Counted from the stretch's first letter, positions 1 to 6,065 are shown. The stretch is DNA of 7,479 bases from Acidobacteriota bacterium (GCA_021810815.1 JAJZHR010000108.1:1-7479); one strand, 5' to 3'. The notes: a model not told the origin generated them from the letters alone. Numbers and translations are program-made.

Positions 1-51
1 AGCAGGCCTTGGAACGTTTGGGGTGGAGGTCTGGGGGATATGAAGATCAAG

Positions 52-627
52 CTACCTGGCGGTGGAGTGCTTTTTCGGATTCACTTCGATCTCGTTCACC
101 ACCTGCTGCACGTTAGGGATCGTCTTGGCCAGCCTGAAGGCTTGGGCTTTCTGCGCCCTCGTTTTCACGCTCCCTTTGAGAACCAGGGTTCCGTTCTTGG
201 CCTCGCCGGAGATGCTCTGGGCATCCAGGTCCTTGTGGGCCTTGATGGCGGCCTTGAAGTTGTCTTCAATGGCACTGTCCAGATCGGACTGCACAGCCTT
301 TGCCTGGGTGGCTTCTCCGCTGGGCCGGATGCCGATTTCATCCGCAACAGTGTAGCCAGACGCTGTCTGATTCACGATGCTCTCGGCCTGGTCTTTTTCG
401 TCCTGCGATTGCACGTTGCCAGTCAGAGTGATCACGCCCTTGTCGCGATCCTGGGAAACGCTGATATTTCCGAGATTGTTGCTCTTGAGAGCGCCTTCAA
501 CATTCTCTTTCATGTCTGGGTGTTGCGGATGGGAATTGCATCCAGCGACGAGAACGAGGCTGGCAGCACTGAGAATGGCGACCGATTGGAATGCGCGCAG
601 AGGCGAGAACTTATTTTGCTTGAACAC
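52..627 (-). CDS. Outer-envelope lipoprotein with two BON domains
   Basis: Encodes 191 residues. Residues 1-30 form a lipoprotein signal: basic start (K3, K6, R11), a hydrophobic stretch, then the lipobox V-A-G-C with C30 as the acylation site. Two BON domains follow, at about residues 39-100 and 116-183. Each has the typical strand-turn pattern of 'GVITLTGNV' and 'GTLVLKGSV', followed by an Ala/Lys/Gln-rich helix and a closing 'V..VVNEIEV' type strand. BON domains are known to bind phospholipid or other envelope surfaces, as in OsmY and DolP, so a membrane-anchored periplasmic or outer-membrane role is inferred. The frame stays open upstream to 783, but the GTG at 625-627 is chosen because AAGGAGG lies 7 nt ahead and because the signal peptide begins there. 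It follows the peptidase gene on the same strand after a 210-bp gap containing hairpins, so it probably has its own promoter. The exact function is unknown. Confidence 0.88.
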   Translation of the reverse strand: MFKQNKFSPLRAFQSVAILSAASLVLVAGCNSHPQHPDMKENVEGALKSNNLGNISVSQDRDKGVITLTGNVQSQDEKDQAESIVNQTASGYTVADEIGIRPSGEATQAKAVQSDLDSAIEDNFKAAIKAHKDLDAQSISGEAKNGTLVLKGSVKTRAQKAQAFRLAKTIPNVQQVVNEIEVNPKKHSTAR

Positions 628-634
628 TTGAATC

Positions 635-641
635 CCTCCTT
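635..641 (-). promoter_or_regulatory. Shine-Dalgarno fixing the GTG start of the BON lipoprotein
   Basis: Read on the minus strand, AAGGAGG sits 7 nt before GTG (627-625). It is a near-perfect anti-16S match and decides the start in favour of GTG over the unsupported 52-codon upstream extension of the same frame. A small perfect hairpin (CCATC, loop of 4, GATGG; 647-660) lies directly upstream of it in the leader. Confidence 0.8.
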
Positions 642-698
642 GGGGACCATCTCTTGATGGATACTGCTGCGAGATTCCCCGCCGCTTCGCTTTCAGTC

Positions 699-743
699 TC
701 CCCATCTCCGGCTGCATGGAGGCTTTCTTCCGGAGACTGGGGA
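699..743. repeat. Long imperfect inverted repeat upstream of the BON gene
   Basis: TCCCCATCTCCGG (699-711) pairs with CCGGAGACTGGGGA (730-743), giving 13 base pairs with one bulged base around an 18-nt loop. It lies about 70 bp upstream of the BON lipoprotein start. No T-run follows on either strand, so a classical intrinsic terminator is not indicated. On the minus strand the loop contains CCTCC, complementary to that gene's GGAGG Shine-Dalgarno. The role is unknown; a leader structure or a transcription barrier after the peptidase operon are both possible. Confidence 0.5.
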
Positions 744-791
744 CATGAAAGCGCGAACCAACATGGACTGAGATGCATAGCATTCAAGACT

Positions 792-823
792 GTTGCCCGG
801 CCATGGGAAAATGGCCGGGCAAC
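792..823 (-). terminator. Probable terminator hairpin after the M61 peptidase gene
   Basis: A perfect 13-bp GC-rich inverted repeat: GTTGCCCGGCCAT (792-804), 6-nt loop, ATGGCCGGGCAAC (811-823). It starts 14 nt after the minus-strand stop codon of the peptidase gene, the expected place for a terminator of the trpC-trpF-peptidase transcript. The downstream side lacks a clear U-tract (AGTCTTGAAT), so it may act as a weak or protein-assisted terminator, or as an mRNA 3'-end stabiliser. Confidence 0.55.
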
Positions 824-837
824 TACAGGGTTTGCTG

Positions 838-2883
838 CTACTTGGAGGTGGCTGCGGGCGGAGCGGTCGTTGCTGGCGCAGGCGTGAGAGGGCGGATGAT
901 GTCGTCCAGCAGGGCTGGCTGGGCCGCGACCCGCACCAGATGCGGATACCGCTCGCCGCCGTGGTAGTCCAGCCGCACTACCTGGAACTCGTCGTTGTTC
1001 GAGACGATGAGTTCGATGGGCGCAGTACTCGTCTTGGCGGTCTTGATCGCGTCTTTCAGGCGAGCGTCGCTGTACGCCATGCCATCGACGGCAATGATCT
1101 TCTGGCCCGGCCCAAGTCCCGACTGGTAGGCGAGCGAGTGGATCAGAACATCAGAGAGGACTCCCTCCTTTCCGACGCGCAGTCCGAGCGATGCTACCGC
1201 GTCCACGCCACCGCGCAAGCTCTGGATCGCCTTGCTGAACTCCGATGGCTCTTCGGTGTAGACCAGTTTGTAGCCGCCGTGCTCAATGCCGCCGAGCGGA
1301 GCGTGGGCGTCGTGAGACTCGATGCGCGAGGTGAGGAAGCCGCGCCAATCGTAGGGGACGACCTCGTTGAGCCGCGCCACCACGTTGTCCAGCGTGTAGG
1401 GGATGGTGATGGGACCGGTATTGCCGCCCTTGCCGAGGAAGAGGGCGACAAAATCGTTCAGGGATTTCTTGTTTTGCGTCAGGCCGCGAATGGTGGTGTC
1501 CGCGTCGAGCCAGATGAGCTCGCCCTCAGGGTAATAGTCCTGCCCCAGCCGCCAGGTGGACCACCAGGGGCTGCCGCCGCGCAGCACCTGGCCGGCAATG
1601 GCCGTGTCCTCCACGTTGCGCCAGGTGCGTCCGGGGCGGTTGTCCATGCTGAACGCGGTGTAGGCCAGTGCCTCGCGGTACTGCTCCGGCGTCCAGAGGC
1701 CGCTGCGCGCGGCCAGAACGGCTCCCCAGTATTGCGTCATGCCTTCATACACCCACAGCAGATCGCCCCGCATGGGGGTCTTGTAGTCCGGAGTGGCCAG
1801 CCCTGCGGGGCGGCGGTACTTGCCATTCCAGGAGTGGGTGAACTCGTGCGAAAGCAGGTCTGCGTTCAGCACGGCCAGCTTCGCATCTGAGAAGCCCTTC
1901 TCCTCGACGCCGTTGTCGCTGGATTGGTGGTGCTCCAGCCCCTCGCCGCGTATCTGGTCGCTCAAGCTCAGTAGGAAGTGGTAGGTGGTGTAGTGGCGCG
2001 AGTTGTAGACCGCTCCAGCCTCGCGGACTAGCCGAGCGACCGAGGCCAGCATCTCCGGCTTCAGGTCGAGATCTTCGGGGGCGTCCGCTCCCACATCGAG
2101 ATAATGCTTCGGTGTCACATCAGGAGCGATGGGGAACTCGCGGAAGTAGAGGCCCATAATGACGGGCGAGTCCACCAGTTGGTTCAGAGTGGTCGTGGCG
2201 AAGGAGACGACGTTCGGAGTCGTTGCATCTGTGGAACTGGACGACGGGCGGGAAGCCCCCGTCCCCGATCCTTGCCCTGCGAAGGTCAGAGCTGTTCCGA
2301 ATCCCCAGCCAGCCGGCAGATGGAGCGAGGGGGTGACGGGAATCTCGCGCACAGGGACGCCTGCAGGATACATCACGACGGAGTTCCACTCCAGCACGGC
2401 GAGGTTCTTGCTGGTAGAGCGGTCCTCGCCCGCGCCGGTGCCGCCAGGGGCGACCAGGAAATCGAAGCTGACGTCGAGGCTGGACACGTCCTTCGGCACG
2501 TCCACATGCACGCCATACATGTCCACCTCATCCCGCCTCCATGGCAGGTCCTGCCCGTTGGCGCGGATGAAGAGGCCGGCGACGTTGTCGATGGGCCCGG
2601 TTGGTCGGTGATTGCCGGGAATCCACTCCGGATATTCGAGCGTTATAGTTCCGGCCTCCACCGGCACCTGCTCGCGCACGTGCAGGATGCGCCGCGGAGC
2701 ATCGGTCATGTCCACCTGAAGGACGATGGGAGACTTTGGCGCTGCGGCGGATTGCGCCGCTGGGGAGACTTTCTTCGGAGCCTCCGCGCGGGCTGGCAAA
2801 GCAGCGGCACCAAGCAGGAGCGAGAGGATCGCCAGCGCAGAGAGGCGCGCTGGACGCGGCGCAGGGGCAAGAAGATTTTTCAT
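838..2883 (-). CDS. Secreted M61-family metallopeptidase with PDZ domain
   Basis: Encodes 681 residues. A Sec signal peptide is visible: K2, R10, R13, a hydrophobic core at 14-29, and an A-R-A cleavage site after residue 33. The N-terminal M61 beta domain carries the 'EYPEWIPGNHRP' type motif. The catalytic domain has 'GLEHHQSS' near residue 316, the zinc motif HEFTHSWNGK with H346, E347 and H350, and a third likely zinc ligand, E380, in 'WVYEGMTQYWG'. A PDZ domain lies at about 565-645 (GLGPGQKIIAVDG), followed by a Pro/Ala/Thr-rich tail. Known M61 enzymes are glycyl aminopeptidases, and this layout matches that family. A Ser/Gly/Thr-rich insert at about 203-224 looks like a flexible loop. 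The start is uncertain: ATG 2883 gives a clean signal peptide, while ATG 2901 adds six residues (MCDDFF); neither has a recognisable Shine-Dalgarno. It begins 56 bp after the trpF stop, so co-transcription is likely. The natural substrate is unknown. Confidence 0.92.
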   Translation of the reverse strand: MKNLLAPAPRPARLSALAILSLLLGAAALPARAEAPKKVSPAAQSAAAPKSPIVLQVDMTDAPRRILHVREQVPVEAGTITLEYPEWIPGNHRPTGPIDNVAGLFIRANGQDLPWRRDEVDMYGVHVDVPKDVSSLDVSFDFLVAPGGTGAGEDRSTSKNLAVLEWNSVVMYPAGVPVREIPVTPSLHLPAGWGFGTALTFAGQGSGTGASRPSSSSTDATTPNVVSFATTTLNQLVDSPVIMGLYFREFPIAPDVTPKHYLDVGADAPEDLDLKPEMLASVARLVREAGAVYNSRHYTTYHFLLSLSDQIRGEGLEHHQSSDNGVEEKGFSDAKLAVLNADLLSHEFTHSWNGKYRRPAGLATPDYKTPMRGDLLWVYEGMTQYWGAVLAARSGLWTPEQYREALAYTAFSMDNRPGRTWRNVEDTAIAGQVLRGGSPWWSTWRLGQDYYPEGELIWLDADTTIRGLTQNKKSLNDFVALFLGKGGNTGPITIPYTLDNVVARLNEVVPYDWRGFLTSRIESHDAHAPLGGIEHGGYKLVYTEEPSEFSKAIQSLRGGVDAVASLGLRVGKEGVLSDVLIHSLAYQSGLGPGQKIIAVDGMAYSDARLKDAIKTAKTSTAPIELIVSNNDEFQVVRLDYHGGERYPHLVRVAAQPALLDDIIRPLTPAPATTAPPAATSK

Positions 2884-2939
2884 GAAGAAATCATCGCACA
2901 TGGTAATGTGCGCGCCTGGATTTAATTGCGAGCCCTCAG

Positions 2940-3668
2940 TTACTTGAGAGCGTCGGCGGCAGCTCGGGCCGCCACGACGAAAGCCTTCACCTTCGCCGAA
3001 TCTTTCTTTCCTGGAGATGCTTCCACACCGGTGGCGACGTCCACGCCCCACGGGCGCAGCACGCGGATGGCCTCATCGACGTTGAGCGGGTTCAGACCTC
3101 CGGCGACGATTACCCGCAGCCGATTGTCGATCTCGATCAAGCTCTCTCGTGCTGAGGCCCAGTCAAAGGCAACGCCGGTGCCGCCGCTTGCCCCAGCGGT
3201 GCGTGAATCCAGCAGCAACGCGTCCAAGACAGGATCTGCGGCAGCAGCCTGCAGCGACTCGACCCAGGTGCGGCTGCGCGGAGCGGATGGAATAGGCCGA
3301 GTACTGCCTGATGCGTATTCCTCAGGCCCGGCGTGGAAGTGCAGCGTCTGGATGATTCTGAGGTCAGGTTGAGAGCGCTTGAAGTGCGACCGAAGTTTCG
3401 TGGTCAGGCTCGCGTCCTCAGCACCGTGCAACTGTACGCCAGTCAGGTCCGCGCTGACGACCGCCTCCGCAATCTCATCGAAGCTTGCTTCGCCGAACAC
3501 GCCTATCCTTTCCACCGAAGCTGGCAGGCGCAGCGCAATCTCGCGAACATGCTGCACGGTGACGCGGCGCGGGCTGGGGGCGAAGACGAAGCCGACTGCA
3601 TCTGCGCCTGCCCTGGCTGCGAGTCGCGCGTCTTCCAGCGTCGTGTTGGCGCAAATCTTGACCCACAT
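2940..3668 (-). CDS. trpF: Phosphoribosylanthranilate isomerase (TrpF)
   Basis: Encodes 242 residues and catalyses the Amadori rearrangement of N-(5'-phosphoribosyl)anthranilate to CdRP, the step just before TrpC in cytosolic tryptophan synthesis. The (beta/alpha)8 signatures appear in order: KIC with the likely general base C6 (KICA here, usually KICG), 'GFVFAPSPRRV' at 26-36, 'GVQLHG' at 77-82, the likely general acid D154 in 'LLLDS', 'GGTGVAFDW' at 162-170, 'VAGGLNP' at 188-194, and the phosphate-binding region 'DVATGVEASPGKKD' at 210-223. At 242 residues it is longer than the usual 200-215; the excess lies around 112-142 before the D154 strand. ATG 3668 is chosen because the family's N-terminus starts there; the upstream extension reads only from a TTG and looks non-coding. 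No Shine-Dalgarno is visible. It lies 73 bp after trpC and 56 bp before the peptidase gene. Confidence 0.95.
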   Translation of the reverse strand: MWVKICANTTLEDARLAARAGADAVGFVFAPSPRRVTVQHVREIALRLPASVERIGVFGEASFDEIAEAVVSADLTGVQLHGAEDASLTTKLRSHFKRSQPDLRIIQTLHFHAGPEEYASGSTRPIPSAPRSRTWVESLQAAAADPVLDALLLDSRTAGASGGTGVAFDWASARESLIEIDNRLRVIVAGGLNPLNVDEAIRVLRPWGVDVATGVEASPGKKDSAKVKAFVVAARAAADALK

Positions 3669-3671
3669 ATT

Positions 3672-3699
3672 GAAAACCGATGAATATCGAAAACTGATG
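3672..3699. repeat. Short direct repeat between trpC and trpF
   Basis: GAAAACCGATG (3672-3682) recurs as GAAAACTGATG (3689-3699), with one mismatch in 11 and a period of 17 bp. The pair lies immediately upstream of the trpF start codon, where a Shine-Dalgarno would be expected and is absent. It may be coincidence. Confidence 0.35.
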
Positions 3700-3741
3700 G
3701 GTGCAAGGGGATGAGACAGCGAAGGCAAGCTCCGGTGAAGC

Positions 3742-4542
3742 CTACGCTGGATGGGCAACCGGGGACAGTAGTTCCGCTAGGGCGCTGCCGGGATCGGGGC
3801 ACCGCATCAGCGACTCGCCAATCAGAAACGCATCGTACCCCGCCTCTCGCAGCCCCCGAATATCCTCCGATGTGTGAATGCCGCTCTCGGCCACCTTTAC
3901 GGAGTTGCGGGGCAGAAACTCAATCAGTTCCGTGAAAGTCGCGAGGTTCACTTCGAACGTCTTCAGATTGCGGCTGTTCACTCCGTACGCTTCGCACCCT
4001 AGGTAGGCCACGCGATCCAGCTCCTGTCGATCATGCACCTCGCACAAGACGTCGAGGCTGCGCGCATGGGCGGCCTCGGACAGCGTCCGGAGTTCGACGT
4101 CTGTCAGTGCTGCGGCGATGAGCAGGACGGCGTCTGCACCATACGCGCGGGCCTCCAGCATCTGGAACGGATCGACGATGAAATCCTTGCGCAGGCAGGG
4201 GATTTCGACCGACGATGAAGCGAGCGAAAGATTATCCAGGCTGCCGCGGAAGAAGACTTCATCGGTGAGGACGGAGAGTGCTGCGGCACCCCCCTTCTGC
4301 AGGGATTTCGCGAGCGCAACGGGGTCGAAGTCGCCGCGTATCAGGCCCTTCGACGGGGACGCCTTCTTTAACTCGGCGATGACTGCCGGTCCACTTTGCG
4401 CTGTGGCACCCAGAGCCTGGGCAAAACCGCGCGGCGTGTGCCGGGCGGCGCTGCGCTCGAGCCACGCGAAGTTGGCAGCCGTCTTGCGACGCTGCACCTC
4501 AACCCTCGTATTTGCGACGATGCTATCCAGACGGCTGGGCAT
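3742..4542 (-). CDS. trpC: Indole-3-glycerol-phosphate synthase (TrpC)
   Basis: Encodes 266 residues, the normal length for a monofunctional enzyme, which converts CdRP to indole-3-glycerol phosphate in the cytosol. Conserved elements are all present: 'VIAELKKASPSKG' at 54-66 (E57 and K59 match the catalytic Glu and Lys), 'VLTDEVFFRGS' at 91-101, 'LRKDFIVDPFQ' with catalytic K119, 'LCEVHD' with E168, 'GVNSRNL' with N189, 'VAESGI' with E219 and S220, and the phosphate-binding 'LIGESLMR' at 240-247. ATG 4542 is chosen because IGPS proteins begin a short helix at this point; a weak GGAG lies 4 nt upstream. The reading frame stays open much further upstream, but only by running through tRNA-Leu. 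It is followed 73 bp later by trpF, so the two consecutive pathway steps are probably co-transcribed. No trpA, trpB or trpD is visible in the window. Confidence 0.96.
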   Translation of the reverse strand: MPSRLDSIVANTRVEVQRRKTAANFAWLERSAARHTPRGFAQALGATAQSGPAVIAELKKASPSKGLIRGDFDPVALAKSLQKGGAAALSVLTDEVFFRGSLDNLSLASSSVEIPCLRKDFIVDPFQMLEARAYGADAVLLIAAALTDVELRTLSEAAHARSLDVLCEVHDRQELDRVAYLGCEAYGVNSRNLKTFEVNLATFTELIEFLPRNSVKVAESGIHTSEDIRGLREAGYDAFLIGESLMRCPDPGSALAELLSPVAHPA

Positions 4543-4569
4543 AATGCTCCGGAACCTCTGCGCCCCGAA

Positions 4570-4589
4570 CCTACGCTCAACGAGCGAGG
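4570..4589 (-). promoter_or_regulatory. Hairpin in the trpC leader
   Basis: Between tRNA-Leu and trpC, CCT-A-CGCTC (4570-4578), loop AAC, GAGCG-AGG (4582-4589) forms an 8-bp stem with one bulge, 28 bp ahead of the trpC ATG. An A7 run precedes it on the minus strand (4606-4600). No Trp-codon leader peptide or T-box pattern is seen, so attenuation is not supported. The rest of 4543-4686 shows only a 4-bp CCCC/GGGG stem at 4653-4665 and no convincing -35/-10 pair. Confidence 0.3.
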
Positions 4590-4686
4590 GCTGGTTGGAT
4601 TTTTTTACGAGGGGGAAAGACTCAAAACTGATTCTTACAGACAAGGCGACTGCCCCATAAAGGGGTCCAAGCCAATCAAAAATGTT

Positions 4687-4773
4687 TGGTGCCGAAGAGA
4701 GGACTCGAACCTCCACACCCTTGCGAGTACATGGACCTGAACCATGCGCGTCTGCCAATTCCGCCACTTCGGC
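4687..4773 (-). tRNA. tRNA-Leu, anticodon CAG, CCA encoded
   Basis: On the minus strand the full cloverleaf can be read: acceptor GCCGAAG/CTTCGGC (7 bp), D arm with 3-bp stem GCG/CGC, anticodon stem CATGG/CCATG around the loop TTCAGGT (anticodon CAG at 4739-4737), a long 15-nt class II variable arm (ACTC-GCAA-GGGT), T arm GGAGG-TTCGAGT-CCTCT, discriminator A (4690) and a genomically encoded CCA (4689-4687). The body without CCA is 84 nt. The long variable arm and the CAG anticodon identify it as leucine, reading CUG codons, which are common in the genes here. It lies 144 bp upstream of trpC on the same strand and probably has its own promoter. Confidence 0.97.
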
Positions 4774-4828
4774 GCTTTCTGTGAGTTGGTGGCCTTGCAT
4801 CGGCCGAACCACAGAAGTCGAATTGCTA

Positions 4829-4856
4829 GTGTTACAAGAAGGAGGCCGACTGTCAA
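4829..4856 (-). promoter_or_regulatory. Candidate sigma-70 promoter for tRNA-Leu
   Basis: Minus-strand TTGACA (4856-4851) is a perfect -35 box. It is followed after 16 bp by TAACAC (4834-4829), a partial -10 match (T, A and A agree). Transcription would begin near 4822, about 50 bp ahead of the mature tRNA 5' end. The position is right, but the -10 is weak. Confidence 0.5.
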
Positions 4857-4926
4857 TTCCAATCGCTCTGTCATAAACTGCGGAAGCGATCTTTCGCAGC
4901 CGAAAGCGAGGCATGAGAACAGCCAA

Positions 4927-5217
4927 ATGAGCGATCCCACGGAAGCACAACCGACCGCATCCAGCCCCACAGCGGCGCTCATCCCCGAGGAGCACGTCCG
5001 AGCCATTCGCACCCTCGCGCACGACCTGAGCAACGCATTGGAAATCATTGTCCAGACCAGCTACCTGCTGGGCACCAGCAACCTGCAGCAGCCAGCGTCG
5101 GAATGGCACCGCCTGCTGGAGCAAGGCGTCCAGAAGGCGGTGAACCAGAACCAGAACCTGCGCGACTACATCAAAGCCAATGGCGATGCGAACGGCTTCA
5201 CCAACCCCGCCCGTTGA
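4927..5217 (+). CDS. Small stand-alone protein resembling a histidine-kinase DHp helix pair
   Basis: Encodes 96 residues and is the only plus-strand gene. Residues 1-20 are Pro/Ser/Thr/Ala-rich and probably disordered. Residues 22-48 form a helix containing 'LAHDLSNALEIIVQ', which resembles the H-box of HisKA-type kinases (H32 at the phospho-acceptor position, H-D-x-x-N pattern). After a short turn, residues 57-84 form a second amphipathic helix, as in a DHp hairpin. No ATP-binding domain (N, G1, G2 boxes) follows; the protein stops 64 residues after H32. G/C at third codon positions is high, supporting real coding. ATG 4927 is chosen because the frame upstream runs into the tRNA; only a weak GAGAA precedes it. 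A phosphotransfer or dimerisation role is inferred from the motif and not established; it could also be a helical protein with chance similarity. It converges with osmC and diverges from tRNA-Leu. Confidence 0.72.
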   Translation: MSDPTEAQPTASSPTAALIPEEHVRAIRTLAHDLSNALEIIVQTSYLLGTSNLQQPASEWHRLLEQGVQKAVNQNQNLRDYIKANGDANGFTNPAR

Positions 5218-5254
5218 CGATGGAAGAATCTTGCCGGAGTGCCCTGCTTCCTGC

Positions 5255-5284
5255 AACGCGTTCTGGCAGAAGCCAGAACGCGTT
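5255..5284. terminator. Perfect 13-bp hairpin between convergent genes
   Basis: AACGCGTTCTGGC (5255-5267), loop AGAA, GCCAGAACGCGTT (5272-5284) is a perfect inverted repeat. It lies 37 bp after the plus-strand small gene and 160 bp beyond the minus-strand osmC stop. The location suits a bidirectional terminator, but neither side has a T-run. Its outer arm AACGCGTT is itself palindromic. A weaker 7-bp stem, GGGGAGA/TCTCCCC, lies at 5357-5385 with a 15-nt loop. The rest of 5218-5444 shows nothing recognisable. Confidence 0.5.
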
Positions 5285-5444
5285 CCACAGGACAACTCCA
5301 TCAGGCGAGATCCATATCGAAGGGCTAACGAAAAGCGTTCGGCTCCGGTGTAACCCGGGGAGATGGTTTTAGCACTGTTCTCCCCCATCGAATGCGAATC
5401 TCCGCAAGCGAATCCAGAGCACGGCCATCGGGAGGGGAATGCTG

Positions 5445-5867
5445 CTAGAGCAGCGTCGCATCCAGGGTGATCTGCGCATTGAACAGACGTGATACCGGGC
5501 AGCCGGACTTGGCCTTCTCCGCCAGTTCGTCGAATTGCTCCTTGCTCACTCCGGGAACCTTCGCCTTGGTGGTCAGGTGGATTTTGTTGATGACGAAGCC
5601 CTTGTCGTCCTTGATGAGGGACACGTCGGCGGTGGTCTCGATCGACTCTGGCGGCAAACCGGCGGCCGTCAGTTGGCCGCTGAGCGCCATGCTGAAACAA
5701 CCAGCGTGCGCGCCTCCGATCAACTCCTCCGGGTTGGTTCCAATGCCGTCCTCGAACCTCGCGCTGAACGAATACTGAGCGTCCTTCAGAACGCCGCTCT
5801 GCGTTGAAATAGTTCCTTTGCCTTCCTTGATGCTGCCGTGCCAGACTGCGCTTGCGCTCCGCTGCAT
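5445..5867 (-). CDS. osmC: OsmC/Ohr-superfamily peroxiredoxin (OsmC-type)
   Basis: Encodes 140 residues, the usual OsmC length. The protein family reduces organic hydroperoxides using a reactive cysteine pair in a swapped homodimer in the cytosol. Both cysteines are present: C57 in 'GGAHAGCFSMALS' and C123 in 'SGCPVSRLF'. The supporting R37 ('SARFE') and E48 ('TNPEEL') are also in place. The 'WHGSIKEGKGTISTQSG' N-terminal strand and the 'NPEELIGGAHAGCFSMAL' helix match the OsmC branch better than Ohr. ATG 5867 is preceded by AAGGAG at 7 nt spacing, a strong start signal. The gene follows mutY on the same strand after 198 bp. Closely spaced GTGTTGG repeats lie immediately upstream of the Shine-Dalgarno. 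OsmC rather than Ohr is a judgement from motifs. Confidence 0.93.
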   Translation of the reverse strand: MQRSASAVWHGSIKEGKGTISTQSGVLKDAQYSFSARFEDGIGTNPEELIGGAHAGCFSMALSGQLTAAGLPPESIETTADVSLIKDDKGFVINKIHLTTKAKVPGVSKEQFDELAEKAKSGCPVSRLFNAQITLDATLL

Positions 5868-5874
5868 AGTGTTG

Positions 5875-5880
5875 CTCCTT
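5875..5880 (-). promoter_or_regulatory. Shine-Dalgarno of osmC
   Basis: AAGGAG on the minus strand, 7 nt before ATG 5867. It supports this start over the open frame upstream. Together with the BON gene it is one of only two strong Shine-Dalgarno sites in the window. Confidence 0.8.
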
Positions 5881-5884
5881 TTGG

Positions 5885-5922
5885 GTGTTGGCGTGGTGTT
5901 GGCGATTGAATCGTCGTGTTGG
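5885..5922. repeat. GTGTTGG direct repeats and an 11-bp palindrome upstream of osmC
   Basis: GTGTTGGCG occurs at 5885-5893 and 5896-5904, and a third partial copy, GTGTTGG, at 5916-5922; start-to-start spacings are 11 and 20 bp. Between the second and third copies lies the perfect odd palindrome CGATTGAATCG (5903-5913). The block ends 4 bp short of the osmC Shine-Dalgarno. A protein-binding site is possible. No clear -35/-10 pair is visible in the rest of the 5868-6065 gap. Confidence 0.4.
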
Positions 5923-6065
5923 GGGTTGAAGCCGGTTGCGTGTGCCGCGTGATCCGTCCCGAGGCGTGCTCAGTACACCTGCCGCAAGCACATTGGATGC
6001 AGGCCAGCAGGCTGAAGCACGCGAACGCAGCCCGTTCAGAATACCGGACTTGAATACTGGACGGT

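Noticed and set aside
40..657. 205-codon plus-strand ORF opposite the BON gene
   Set aside because: It has no ribosome site or recognisable domain, while the minus strand has a signal peptide, lipobox and two BON domains.
793..1890. 365-codon plus-strand ORF opposite the M61 peptidase gene
   Set aside because: It mirrors a gene with clear zinc-peptidase motifs. Its own translation has no recognisable domain; long antisense ORFs are expected in GC-rich coding DNA.
4582..4606. Plus-strand terminator formed by the CGCTC/GAGCG hairpin and the T7 run
   Set aside because: Thirteen bases separate the stem from the T-run, and there is no plus-strand gene upstream for it to terminate.
4638..4661. 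Seven-codon ORF M-G-Q-S-P-C-L upstream of trpC as a tryptophan leader peptide
   Set aside because: It has no Trp codons and no alternative terminator/antiterminator stems follow it, so attenuation is not supported.
4635..5048. Minus-strand ORF across tRNA-Leu, and plus-strand ORFs starting inside the tRNA
   Set aside because: Peptides such as 'PKWRNWQTRMVQVHVL' and 'EERTRTSTPLRVHGPEPC' are well-known translations of a tRNA-Leu gene and not proteins.
4543..5991. Long 5' extension of the trpC reading frame, over 480 codons
   Set aside because: It reads straight through tRNA-Leu, giving the familiar spurious peptide 'EVAELADAHGSGPCTRKG', and through the reverse strand of the small plus-strand gene and part of the osmC region. 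IGPS family length fits only the 4542 start.
6023..6037. GAACG/CGTTC stem after mutY as a terminator
   Set aside because: Only 5 bp with a 5-nt loop and no T-run; too weak to call.
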